A stretch of DNA of 64,000 nt from Haematobacter massiliensis. Lineage in GTDB: Bacteria > Pseudomonadota > Alphaproteobacteria > Rhodobacterales > Rhodobacteraceae. Position numbers and translations under genes: made by a program. Of this stretch, positions 16,309 through 24,702 are shown in pieces. Below the pieces are notes generated by a model that did no database searches, was not told where the DNA came from, and was given only the letters and a program-made list of their open reading frames with translations. The stretch lies in NCBI RefSeq assembly GCF_000740795.1, contig NZ_JGYG01000008.1, positions 62,001 through 126,000 of the forward strand, read 5' to 3'. Every line of letters starts with the position of its first letter. Position 1 is the first letter of the stretch.

Positions 16309-19047
16309 GTGAACTTTCAGGACAGCCCTGATTTTCGGGGCGCGCATGATATTGCGCCATTGCACGCGAGTGATTATCGCGACGTGCTGATTTCGCTGGG
16401 CGTCGGTTTTGTTCCGCGCTCCATCTGGCTGGGGGTGGGGGCGCCGAAGCAGACTCAGGGGTGGAAATTCCACGTCTCCACCGTGCCCACGCAGGCCGAA
16501 GGGCTGATCCGCGACCTGGTGCCAATGCTGGCCCGCGAAGGCATCGCTTTCAAGATTGCACGCGACACGCAGGCGCTGGAACAGCTGAACGAAGGCGCGC
16601 TTGGCGAGACGCAGGTGGGCAAGTTCATGACGATCTACGACGGCTCGCCCGATCTTGCACGGCGGCTCTGTGCGTTGACGGCCGGGCGGTCGGGGCCGGC
16701 AGTGCCCTCCGACCTGCAATTGGGTGATGTGGTCTTCACCCGCTATGGCGCCTATGAACCGGTGCTGGGCCGTGACGCCTTGGGCCAGATCACCCGCTCC
16801 ATCCGCCGCACCGATGGCACGCTCCAGCCCGATGCCTATACCATGCCCTTCGTGCCGCCAGACTGGGCGGACAATCCCTTCCGGGACTGGCCGGGGGCGC
16901 GTAGCCCTATGCCGCTCCTGCCCTATGATCGGGTGGCGGAGCGCTTCACGCTGGTCGAAGTAATCCGCCGGCACGCAAAGGGAGACATCTTCCTCGCGCT
17001 GGATCTTGCCTCCCGGGAGGAGGCTGAAGTGGTGGTGCTGAAACAGGGGCGGGCGCATGGCATGGCCGATGCCGCAGGCCGCGACATCCGCGACAGGATG
17101 CGCCATCAGCACCGGTTGCTCACCGCCTTCTCCGACATTCCCGGCCTGCCGCGCAGCCGCGGATATGTGGAGTGGCAGGGCTGCGGTTATCTGGCGCTGA
17201 CGCATTGCGACGGGCGGACGATTGAAAGTGCTGTGGCCGCGCTGCTGGATGGCGCGCCATGGGCACGCCTTGCGCCAGCCAAGCGGCGGGCGATGATCGC
17301 CACACTCGACAGCCTCGCGGGTATCGTGGAGGCGCTGCATGCACGTGGTCATGTCCATCGCGACATTTCCGCCTCCAACGTGCTGATCGACGCTGAGGGC
17401 GGGGTGTCGCTTGTCGATCTGGAACTGGCCGACCGGATCGGAACGCGCGATGCCTTCGGCAAGGGGACGGTCGGCTTCATGTCGCCGCAGCAGGACGCGC
17501 GCCTGCCTCCAGCCACGGCGGATGACATCTTTGCCTTGGGCAAGGTGCTGCTGCTGACGGTCACCGGCCTCGATCCGCGCCGGCTGGCGCTGCATGATCG
17601 TGGGGAACTGCGCCGCGCGGTGCGGGGCTGGACCGGGGGCATCGCCGATAACCTGCTGGCACTGATCCTGGACTGCACGGACCCTGATCCCGCCCGCCGT
17701 CCCGGTATTGTCGAATTCCGCGCCCGACTGACGGCGCGCCGCCGCCGCGCCGGCCCGCTTGCTCCGCCACGCATCGGGCGGCTGTTGAATGATGCGGCGC
17801 GCGGGCTTCTGTCACCCGAGATGCGGCTGGACATGCCGCCGCTCTGGGTGTCGCTGTCGCTGGGATCGGGGCATGGCTCCACCGGGCAGGACGAGGTTTA
17901 CCGGTCGGTCAATCGCGGCAATGCCGGAGTGCTCTATGGTTTGGCGCGGCTGGCGCGGGCGGGTCTGACGGGGGCGGAGGCGGAGCAGGCGGCTCAGGCC
18001 GGTGCCGCCTGGCTGTGCTCCGCGGCGCCGGCGCAGGACCGGGATCTGCCGGGGCTGCATTTCGGCGAGGCTGGGGTGGATCTCGCACTGGCCTGTGCGC
18101 ATCGTGCCGGGCTGACGCAGGCACCGCCACCCCGCGCGGCGAGGGTCGTGCCCGGCTGGCTGGATGTGACGCATGGCGCGGCCGGTATTGGACTCGCGGC
18201 GCTGCAGCTCTGGGAGATGCAGGGCGACCCGGGCGACCTGGCCCATGCTCTCGCCTGTGCCGACCGGCTGGTGACGGAGCAGACGCCCGACGGATGCTGG
18301 GTCACGCCGGAGGGAGTGGCGGGCCTGTCGGGGGATGTGTTGACCGGATTTGCGCATGGCGCCGCCGGGATGGGGTTCCTGCTGGTCGAAGCCGCCGCCC
18401 GCACCGGGCGGACGGACTACGCCGATGCCGCGTGGCGCACCGCAGACTGGCTCTTGCGATGCGCGCAGCGCGGGCCGATGGGCAGCCTGATCTGGCCCTA
18501 CAGCGCGGCGCATCCCACGCCGTGGCGCTGGTGGTGTCACGGCGGTCCGGGTATCGCGCTGTTCTTCCTGCGCGCCTACCGGCAGTTCGGCGACCCCGCC
18601 CATGCGGAGGCCGCACGCTCCGCTCTGCGCCTGCACGGTGCTTTCCCGCGCAGTTCGAACCTCACGCTCTGCCACGGCCTGTCGGGGCTTGGTCATGCCT
18701 ATCTGGAGGCGGCGGAGGTGCTGGCGGAACCTGTATGGCGCGAACGGGCGGCGGAGATCGGCGCGGTGCTGGCCGATATCGCCTTCGCGGCGGAGAATGG
18801 CGGCGTGTGCTGGCTGGCGGAGCATCCGCGCCTGCCGACCGCCGATTTCATGGTGGGCAATGCTGGCATCGTCGATTTTCTGGCCCGGCTGCATATGGGG
18901 AAGGCGTTGTCCCATCCGCTGCTACCGGAGGCTGGAATGGTCGCTCTGCCAATCGCCTGGCACCAAGGGAGAGCACGACAAGAAACGAAATTGACCTTCA
19001 GCGCTGTTGGTTCCGCAACAATGGGCGCCGTTCAAAACCGATCATGA
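16309..19047 (+). CDS. Lanthionine synthetase (lyase-kinase-cyclase, LanKC/LanL type)
   Basis: 912 residues, three domains. The N-terminal lyase-type domain (about 1-200) has GWKFHVSTVPTQAE, VGKFMTIYDGSPDLARRL and FTRYGAYEPV. A Ser/Thr kinase-like domain (about 205-480) has Lys245 in VVVLKQG, HRDISASNVLID with Asp352 and Asn357, and DLE at 370-372 in place of DFG. The LanC-like cyclase (about 500-870) has GNAGVLYGLARLARAG, GFAHGAAGMGF, WWCHGGPGI (Cys743) and LCHGLSGLGH (Cys788, His789). All three zinc ligands are present, as in class IV LanL, while the domain order fits both class III and IV. Starts with GTG after GGGAGCGG. The last about 20 residues are read from IS30 remnant DNA, so the native C terminus may have been replaced. 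The enzyme should phosphorylate and dehydrate Ser/Thr and form thioether rings in the adjacent precursor. Confidence 0.92.
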   Translation: MNFQDSPDFRGAHDIAPLHASDYRDVLISLGVGFVPRSIWLGVGAPKQTQGWKFHVSTVPTQAEGLIRDLVPMLAREGIAFKIARDTQALEQLNEGALGETQVGKFMTIYDGSPDLARRLCALTAGRSGPAVPSDLQLGDVVFTRYGAYEPVLGRDALGQITRSIRRTDGTLQPDAYTMPFVPPDWADNPFRDWPGARSPMPLLPYDRVAERFTLVEVIRRHAKGDIFLALDLASREEAEVVVLKQGRAHGMADAAGRDIRDRMRHQHRLLTAFSDIPGLPRSRGYVEWQGCGYLALTHCDGRTIESAVAALLDGAPWARLAPAKRRAMIATLDSLAGIVEALHARGHVHRDISASNVLIDAEGGVSLVDLELADRIGTRDAFGKGTVGFMSPQQDARLPPATADDIFALGKVLLLTVTGLDPRRLALHDRGELRRAVRGWTGGIADNLLALILDCTDPDPARRPGIVEFRARLTARRRRAGPLAPPRIGRLLNDAARGLLSPEMRLDMPPLWVSLSLGSGHGSTGQDEVYRSVNRGNAGVLYGLARLARAGLTGAEAEQAAQAGAAWLCSAAPAQDRDLPGLHFGEAGVDLALACAHRAGLTQAPPPRAARVVPGWLDVTHGAAGIGLAALQLWEMQGDPGDLAHALACADRLVTEQTPDGCWVTPEGVAGLSGDVLTGFAHGAAGMGFLLVEAAARTGRTDYADAAWRTADWLLRCAQRGPMGSLIWPYSAAHPTPWRWWCHGGPGIALFFLRAYRQFGDPAHAEAARSALRLHGAFPRSSNLTLCHGLSGLGHAYLEAAEVLAEPVWRERAAEIGAVLADIAFAAENGGVCWLAEHPRLPTADFMVGNAGIVDFLARLHMGKALSHPLLPEAGMVALPIAWHQGRARQETKLTFSAVGSATMGAVQNRS

Positions 19048-19380
19048 ACAGCCTCATCGGCTTGCTTTCATCCCTTTCTCAACATGCCCGCCAGAGCCTG
19101 ACCTTCGATCGCGGGCTGGAGTTCGTGTCCTGCCGCGAACTGGAACCTTGACTTGGCGCGCTGACCTGCTTCTGCGATCCGCAGGCGCCCTGGTAAAAGC
19201 CAATGGTTGAGAACACCAATCGGCGAATCCGGCGCTGGGTCCCGCGCGACACCGTCCCGCTGGCATTGCTGCCGCGTGACCTGACCGCATCGCGGGGTCG
19301 CAGGGCTGCGTGGGCGTGATACCTGCCCAAAAGCTTCGAACACCGGGCTTCACCTGCGGGTCGTAAGCCTGTTGAACATG
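18975..19380 (+). pseudogene. IS30-family transposase remnant
   Basis: One frame starting at 18975 reads like the C-terminal half of an IS30 transposase: WFRNNGRRSKPIMNSL, ARQSLTFDRGLEFVS, FCDPQAPW, then VENTNRRIRRWVPRDT. The catalytic-core segments (TFDRG, FCDPQAPWQKG, VENTN) are in order. Three in-frame stops interrupt it (19149-19151, 19194-19196, 19317-19319) with no frameshift, so it decayed by point mutation. The N-terminal half and both terminal repeats are missing or not recognised. The lanthionine synthetase frame ends inside it. Confidence 0.8.
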
Positions 19381-19459
19381 CAGGATGCCGTTCAAGCCGG
19401 GTAATGCGATATGTTACGTTTGTGCTTGCCAATCTGCTAAATTGATCCGAGATTAAATC
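19381..19459 (+). promoter_or_regulatory. enuR promoter region
   Basis: Short AT-richer stretch after the IS30 remnant and directly before the enuR ATG at 19460. It is the only space for the enuR promoter. No clear Shine-Dalgarno is visible, and the gene may be weakly translated. Confidence 0.35.
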
Positions 19460-20848
19460 ATGACAATATGGCGCCCCGATCCTGCGGCACTGCACCGCCC
19501 GGCCTATCTTTCGCTGGCCGAGCAGTATGCCCGCGCCATCCGGGACGGGCATCTGGCCGCCGGTGCGCGGCTGCCGCCCCATCGCAAGCTCGCCGATGAG
19601 ATGGGCCTGTCCGTGCAGACCGTGTCGCGTGCCTATGAGGAACTGATCCGGCGGGGACTGGTGGCAGGTGAGGTCGGCCGTGGCTCGTTCGTGCTGCCGG
19701 CGGACGCGGAAAACGCTCCGCCGTATCTGTCAGAGCGCCTGGGTGGGCTGATAGACCTGTCGATCTTGAAGCCTGTCACGACCCAGATGCATGTGGAAAC
19801 GTTCCGCAAAGGGTTGCACTGGGTCGCGGAGAACCTGACTGCTCCCGCCGCACTCTCCTTCCGGCCGAATTCGGTTCTGCCACAACATCGTCAGGTCGCC
19901 GCCAAATGGCTCCGCCACACTGGTATCGACGTTGCGGCGGAGAACATAATCCTGACTGACGGCGCCACCTCGGCCATCACGACCGCGGTGATGAGTGCCG
20001 TTCCGGCGGGCGCGACGCTGGCGGCAGCGTCCCTGACACATCACCTGCTCATGCCCCTGTGCAAGTATCTGGGGATTCATCTTGAGGGTCTCCCCGTGGA
20101 TGACGAGGGGATCGTCCCCGAGGCGCTGGATCACGTTGCACGAAAGGGAAATCTGCATGCGCTCTATATGCAACCCTCGGCGGTCAACCCGATGGCCATC
20201 GTCAGCGGCACCGAGCGGCGCATCGAACTGGCGGAGATCTGTCGCCGTCATGACATTCTCATCATCGAGAACGACATCCTGAACACGATGATCGAAGATC
20301 GGCCGCCCCCTCTGGCCGTATTGGCGCCTGAGCGTGTGCTGCATGTCAACGGGTTCACCAAGACGACGCTCCCGGGGTTGCGTGTCGCCTGGCTGGTGAC
20401 GCCGCCGCGTATCGCGCTAGCAGCGGCCAACCGGCATCTTGTCACAAACTGGATGGCGACGCCTGCAATGGTCGAGCTGCTCAGTCATTGGATCAATGAC
20501 GGCACGGTCGCACGGCTGGTATCGTGGCAGCGGGACGCATTGCGCGAACGTCACCAGATTGTGCGCGAGAGCCTTGGAGCAGCCACTTTTCGGGCCCATC
20601 CGCAGAGCCTGCATGTCTGGTTGGAGTTGCCGCCGGGCCGCAACGAGGAGGACTTCGTAGCGCAGGCCAGACAGCGCGGCGTGGCCATCGCTTCGGGGCG
20701 TGCCTTTCGGCTGGATGATCGAAACAGGCGCGATGCCGTCCGAATCGCCCTGGGTTCAACAAGCGCCGATGATCTGCGAAGAGGTCTGTCCTTTGTCTCC
20801 GAGACGCTGGAGGGCGCTGTGGAAACCCCTCTTCCGCTCATTGGTTAA
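19460..20848 (+). CDS. enuR: EnuR, MocR/GntR-type regulator of ectoine catabolism
   Basis: 462 residues: N-terminal GntR winged helix (about 10-80, LAEQYARAIRDGHLAAGARL, SVQTVSRAYEELIRRGLV) joined to an aminotransferase-like domain (about 110-455). The PLP Lys is in HVNGFTKTTLPGLRVAWL. In Ruegeria, EnuR is a repressor released by the ectoine breakdown products alpha-ADABA and DABA, which bind through PLP (established for the family). Here it stands directly in front of ehuABCD-eutABC-doeABCD on the same strand, which makes the assignment secure. It may be transcribed with them or from its own promoter. Confidence 0.93.
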   Translation: MTIWRPDPAALHRPAYLSLAEQYARAIRDGHLAAGARLPPHRKLADEMGLSVQTVSRAYEELIRRGLVAGEVGRGSFVLPADAENAPPYLSERLGGLIDLSILKPVTTQMHVETFRKGLHWVAENLTAPAALSFRPNSVLPQHRQVAAKWLRHTGIDVAAENIILTDGATSAITTAVMSAVPAGATLAAASLTHHLLMPLCKYLGIHLEGLPVDDEGIVPEALDHVARKGNLHALYMQPSAVNPMAIVSGTERRIELAEICRRHDILIIENDILNTMIEDRPPPLAVLAPERVLHVNGFTKTTLPGLRVAWLVTPPRIALAAANRHLVTNWMATPAMVELLSHWINDGTVARLVSWQRDALRERHQIVRESLGAATFRAHPQSLHVWLELPPGRNEEDFVAQARQRGVAIASGRAFRLDDRNRRDAVRIALGSTSADDLRRGLSFVSETLEGAVETPLPLIG

Positions 20849-20951
20849 GCTTGCCGGACAAGCACAACACGAAAAAATTGTCATGATATTATTTTAATAT
20901 TGAACTGATTTCGTCTTGCTGCAAGGTTTTCCTGGCAGCAAGGGGGACGCA
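20849..20951 (+). promoter_or_regulatory. ehu operon leader with SD-sequestering hairpin
   Basis: 103-nt AT-rich gap between enuR and ehuA, with a strongly AT-rich core (about 20875-20905) suitable for a promoter. A hairpin at 20915-20942 has perfect arms CTTGCTGC and GCAGCAAG, extended by AGG/CCT across one mismatch around a TTTT loop. Its right arm overlaps the Shine-Dalgarno AAGGGGG (20940-20946) of ehuA. Likely the EnuR-controlled promoter and a translational control point (inference). Confidence 0.55.
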
Positions 20952-21737
20952 TTGAGCCAGCCGATCATCAGCATCCAGAACCTGCAAAAGTCCTTCGGCA
21001 CGTTGCGGGTCATCGACAGCCTGAGCTTTGACGTGGACAAGGGCGAAAAGCTCGCCCTGATCGGACCATCGGGATCGGGCAAGACGACGATCCTGCGTAT
21101 CCTGATGACGCTGGAGGACATTTCCGGGGGCCGTATAGAGCTTTGCGGAGAGCCGTTGTACCACATGGAGAAGAACGGAGCGGAGGTTCCGGCGGATGAG
21201 GCGCATCTTCACCGGATGCGCCGCCACATCGGCATGGTCTTTCAGCACTTCAACCTGTTCCCGCACAAGTCGGTTCTTCAGAACATCACCATGGCCCCGA
21301 TCCTGACCAAAGGGGAGAAGCGCAGCGAGGCCGAACGCCGGGCGCGCGATCTTCTGGATATGGTGGGTCTGGCGGACAAGGCGGATCATATGCCCAGCCA
21401 GCTTTCCGGTGGGCAGAAACAGCGCGTGGCCATCGCCCGCGCGCTGGCCCTGCAGCCGCAGATCATGCTGTTCGACGAGGTGACTTCGGCCCTTGACCCC
21501 GAACTGGTGGAGGAGGTGCTGGAGGTCATGAAACGTCTGGCTCGTGAGACCGACATGACCATGCTGCTCGTCACGCACGAGATGGGCTTTGCCCATGACT
21601 TCGCCGACAGGGTGCTGTTCTTCGACAGAGGCCGCATCGTCGAGCAGGGCCCGCCAGACCAGATTTTCACCGCGCCGCAAGAGGACCGCACGAAGTCCTT
21701 CCTGCGCAAGATCATCGCCGCAGGACAGCGCGTGTGA
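20952..21737 (+). CDS. ehuA: Ectoine/5-hydroxyectoine ABC transporter ATP-binding protein EhuA
   Basis: 261 residues, polar amino-acid-type ABC ATPase. Walker A is [10 protein letters not shown]-loop [13 protein letters not shown], signature [15 protein letters not shown], Walker [15 protein letters not shown], and H-loop [10 protein letters not shown]. The start is taken as TTG at 20952, 5 nt after AAGGGGG; a longer frame from TTG 20916 lacks a ribosome site. It energises import through EhuC/EhuD with binding protein EhuB. The order ehuABCD matches Sinorhizobium meliloti and Ruegeria. Confidence 0.93.
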   Translation: MSQPIISIQNLQKSFGTLRVIDSLSFDVDKGEKLALIGPSGSGKTTILRILMTLEDISGGRIELCGEPLYHMEKNGAEVPADEAHLHRMRRHIGMVFQHFNLFPHKSVLQNITMAPILTKGEKRSEAERRARDLLDMVGLADKADHMPSQLSGGQKQRVAIARALALQPQIMLFDEVTSALDPELVEEVLEVMKRLARETDMTMLLVTHEMGFAHDFADRVLFFDRGRIVEQGPPDQIFTAPQEDRTKSFLRKIIAAGQRV

Positions 21738-21760
21738 TGAGTTTCCAACAGGAGAAAACG

Positions 21761-22582
21761 ATGAAAACCGCCCTGATCGCCGCCCTTCTTCTGGCGGTGC
21801 CGCTGCCCGCCCTCGCGGACAAACTCGAAGACCTGAAAAACGCCGGCACAGTCCGCATCGCCATAGGCAACGAGCCGCCGTATACCGCCATCGGTGCCGA
21901 CGGCAAAGTGTCCGGCGCTGCGCCTGACGTGGCACGCGCCGTATTCGCCGCGCTAGGCGTCGCGGATCTGGAGGCCTCGATCCTCGACTATGGCGCGATG
22001 ATCCCAAGCCTGCAGGCCGGGCGTGTTGATGCGATCACCGCGGGCCTGTTCATGAAGCCCGAGCGCTGCAACGCCGTGGCCTATTCCGAACCGATCCTTT
22101 GCGATGCAGAGGCACTTCTGATCCCGGCGGGCAATCCGAAGGGCTTCAAGTCCTATGCCGATTTCGCGAATGATCCCAACGCCAAACTCGGTGCTCCCGG
22201 TGGCGGAACGGAGGAGAAGCTGGCTCTTGACGCCGGCGTTCCGCGCGACCGTCTGATCGTCGTGCCGGATGCCCAGTCGGGGCTGAAGATGTTGCAGGAT
22301 GGCCGTATCGATGCCTATTCGCTGCCGATCCTGTCGCTGAACGACCTGCTGTCGAAATCGGGGGACAATAGCATAGAGGTCTTTGCGCCGGTCCAAGGGG
22401 CGCCCGTCTATTGCGACGGCGCTGCCTTCAACAAGCGCGACATCGGCCTCAGGGATGCGTTCGACGTCGAACTGGCGAAGCTGAAGCAATCGGGCGAGTT
22501 CGCCAAGATCATCGAGCCCTATGGCTTCTCCGCCCAGGCCGCGATGTCCACCAGCCGCGAGAAGCTCTGCGCGCAGCAATGA
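21761..22582 (+). CDS. ehuB: Ectoine/5-hydroxyectoine periplasmic binding protein EhuB
   Basis: 273 residues with signal peptide MKTALIAALLLAVPLPALA. The mature chain begins DKLEDLKNAGTVRIAIGNEPPY, typical of family 3 polar amino-acid and compatible-solute receptors. In S. meliloti, EhuB binds ectoine and hydroxyectoine in an aromatic cage. The start at 21761 follows CAGGAG (21749-21754); it lies 23 nt after ehuA. Other segments seen are MKPERCNAVAYSEPILCD and VQGAPVYCDGAAF. Confidence 0.92.
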   Translation: MKTALIAALLLAVPLPALADKLEDLKNAGTVRIAIGNEPPYTAIGADGKVSGAAPDVARAVFAALGVADLEASILDYGAMIPSLQAGRVDAITAGLFMKPERCNAVAYSEPILCDAEALLIPAGNPKGFKSYADFANDPNAKLGAPGGGTEEKLALDAGVPRDRLIVVPDAQSGLKMLQDGRIDAYSLPILSLNDLLSKSGDNSIEVFAPVQGAPVYCDGAAFNKRDIGLRDAFDVELAKLKQSGEFAKIIEPYGFSAQAAMSTSREKLCAQQ

Positions 22583-22643
22583 TCCGGCCGGGCAGGCCCG
22601 TCCTGCCCCCTCCTCCCATAACGAAGAAAGGCGGCATCAGCGC

Positions 22644-23303
22644 ATGGGCGACTGGTTTGGATACCTGATGCTTATTCTCAACGGCGCCAAGGTCACTATC
22701 CTGCTGACGGTTCTGGGTTCCATCCTCGCGATCTGCGTGGCCTTCGCGGCCGGGCTTGGCCGGCTGTCGCGGATCGCCGTGATCCGCTGGTTTTCAACGG
22801 CCTATATCGAGTTCTTTCGCGGCACCTCGATCTTCGTGCAGCTCTTCTGGATCTATTTCGTGCTGCCAATGACCGGTCTGTGGACACCGACACCCATGCA
22901 GGCCGGGATCTTGGCGCTTGGCCTGAATGTGGGCGCCTATGGCGCCGAGGTCGTCCGGGGCGCGATCCTCTCGGTGCCCCGGGATCAGCACGAGGCCTGC
23001 ACCGCCGTCAATCTCACGCGGTTTCAGCGGATGCGTCACGTGATCCTGCCGCAGGCGCTGCCGCTGATGCTCCCGACCTTCTGCAACAATGCCATCGAAC
23101 TGCTCAAGGCAACCTCCGTCGTCTCCCTGATCTCGCTGGCCGACATGACGTTTCAGGCGCAGGTCGTCCGCTCCCAGACCGGCAACACGTTTCTGCCCTT
23201 CGTAACGATCCTGATCCTGTATTTCGCGATGTCATCGGTCATTTCCTATGCCGTCCGCGCCTACGAGCGCCGCGTGACGCGCGGCCTGGACGGGGTGCGC
23301 TGA
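22644..23303 (+). CDS. ehuC: Ectoine/5-hydroxyectoine ABC transporter permease EhuC
   Basis: 219 residues, about five membrane helices, HisM-type amino-acid ABC permease. The family region YIEFFRGTSIFVQLFWIYF and the EAA-like loop HEACTAVNLTRFQRMRHVIL, which contacts the ATPase, are visible. ATG at 22644 begins MGDWFGYLMLILNGAKVT; a longer upstream frame lacks transporter features. It overlaps the ehuD start by one base (TGATG at 23301). Confidence 0.92.
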   Translation: MGDWFGYLMLILNGAKVTILLTVLGSILAICVAFAAGLGRLSRIAVIRWFSTAYIEFFRGTSIFVQLFWIYFVLPMTGLWTPTPMQAGILALGLNVGAYGAEVVRGAILSVPRDQHEACTAVNLTRFQRMRHVILPQALPLMLPTFCNNAIELLKATSVVSLISLADMTFQAQVVRSQTGNTFLPFVTILILYFAMSSVISYAVRAYERRVTRGLDGVR

Positions 23304-23962
23304 TGGAATGGGATTGGGATTTCGCCTGGTCGATCCTGCCCCAGCTTCTGCACGGCTTCCAGATCACCCTGATCGCCACCTTTCTGGGCGCGATCGTCGC
23401 GGCGGTCCTGGGGCTTGTCTTCGCGATCCTGCGCCGCTCGCAGAACAAATTCCTCTCGCGCACCACCGCCTTCGTGGTGGAGTTCATCCGGGGTACGCCG
23501 CTGCTGGTTCAGCTCTACTTCATCTTCTATGTCCTGCCCGACCTCGGCATCCGCCTTCCTGCATTGACCGCCGGTGTCATCGGGATGGGCCTGCATTACG
23601 CCACCTATACCGCCGAAGTGTATCGCGGCGGGATAGAGGCCGTATCCCGCGGCCAGTGGGAAGCCGCCAAGGCCACCAACCTGACAGCGCGCCAGACATG
23701 GACGCATGTGATCCTGCCGCAGGCCGTGCCGCCGATGATCCCGGCGATGGCGAATTATCTGCTGGCCATGTTCAAGGAAACGCCACTGCTTTCGGCGATC
23801 ACCGTTCTGGAACTCATGAATCAGGCGCGATCTGTGGCCAACAGTTCGTACCGTTATGTGGAGCCGATGACGATGGTGGGAGTGATGTTCCTGATCGTCA
23901 GCGTGATCTCCGTCGTCGCCCTGCGCTGGCTGGAGCACCGTTATGGAAGGGTCGGCAGATGA
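23303..23962 (+). CDS. ehuD: Ectoine/5-hydroxyectoine ABC transporter permease EhuD
   Basis: 219 residues, paralogue and partner of EhuC. VVEFIRGTPLLVQLYFIFYVLP is the family helix and QWEAAKATNLTARQTWTHVILP the EAA loop. The start at 23303 shares a base with the ehuC stop, and the stop overlaps the eutA start by ATGA (23959), so translation is coupled along the operon. Confidence 0.93.
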   Translation: MEWDWDFAWSILPQLLHGFQITLIATFLGAIVAAVLGLVFAILRRSQNKFLSRTTAFVVEFIRGTPLLVQLYFIFYVLPDLGIRLPALTAGVIGMGLHYATYTAEVYRGGIEAVSRGQWEAAKATNLTARQTWTHVILPQAVPPMIPAMANYLLAMFKETPLLSAITVLELMNQARSVANSSYRYVEPMTMVGVMFLIVSVISVVALRWLEHRYGRVGR

Positions 23963-24702
23963 GCGTTCTGGATTTGCCCCTCATGCTGGACGACTGCGCC
24001 GTTCCCCGTCGGATCGGGTTGGTGACGCTGGCGACCGATCACACGACGGAGGTTGATTTCGCTGTTTTGCCGCCGCGCGGGATCGGTGTCTATGCAACCC
24101 GCATACCGTTCGCCAATCCCGTCACGCCGGAGACGCTGGCTGCGATGGCGGGGGAGGTGACGCACGCTGCTGCACTGATCCTGCCGGACGAGGAACTGGA
24201 CGCGGTTGTATATAGCTGCACCTCCGCCTCCGTGGTGATCGGCGACGACAGGGTGCGTGCGGCGATCACCGCGGGCAAGCCGGGGGCGCAGGCGATAACG
24301 CCGATCAGCGCTGGCTTCGCGGCCTTGCGAGCTCTGGCTGCCGGGCGGATCACGCTGCTCACACCCTATACGCCCGAGACGACGCGCCCGATGGCCGAAT
24401 GCTTCGAGGCCGCCGGTTTCGCGCTGCAAGGGGTATCCTGCCTCAACCTGACGGATGACAGAGAGATGGCGCGGCTTTCGCAGGACAGCATCATGGAAGC
24501 CGCCCGCGCGGCCTTCGTGCCGGGTTCGCAGGCGTTGTTCATCTCCTGTACCGCGGTTCGTGCCGCGGGAATCGCGGCCCGGATCGAGGATGTGTTGGGC
24601 GTTCCGATCGTCACCTCCAACCTCGCAACGCTCTGGGCGGCGATGCGGGCCTGCGGCGATCCCGGCGCGGCTCTGCCGGGCCAGTTGATGAGGCAGCCAT
24701 GA
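23959..24702 (+). CDS. eutA: Ectoine utilization protein EutA (maleate isomerase/Asp-Glu racemase-like)
   Basis: 247 residues of the Asp/Glu racemase and maleate cis-trans isomerase superfamily. The two active-site Cys motifs are VVYSCTSASVVIG (about residue 80) and FISCTAVRAAG (about 195). EutA is encoded in many hydroxyectoine-degrading operons and is proposed to help convert 5-hydroxyectoine to ectoine, with EutB and EutC; the exact reaction is not proven. It overlaps both neighbours by ATGA. Confidence 0.88.
   Translation: MSVLDLPLMLDDCAVPRRIGLVTLATDHTTEVDFAVLPPRGIGVYATRIPFANPVTPETLAAMAGEVTHAAALILPDEELDAVVYSCTSASVVIGDDRVRAAITAGKPGAQAITPISAGFAALRALAAGRITLLTPYTPETTRPMAECFEAAGFALQGVSCLNLTDDREMARLSQDSIMEAARAAFVPGSQALFISCTAVRAAGIAARIEDVLGVPIVTSNLATLWAAMRACGDPGAALPGQLMRQP

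Noticed and set aside
17812-18915. 367-residue minus-strand open frame
   Set aside because: Antisense shadow of the cyclase domain of the lanthionine synthetase.
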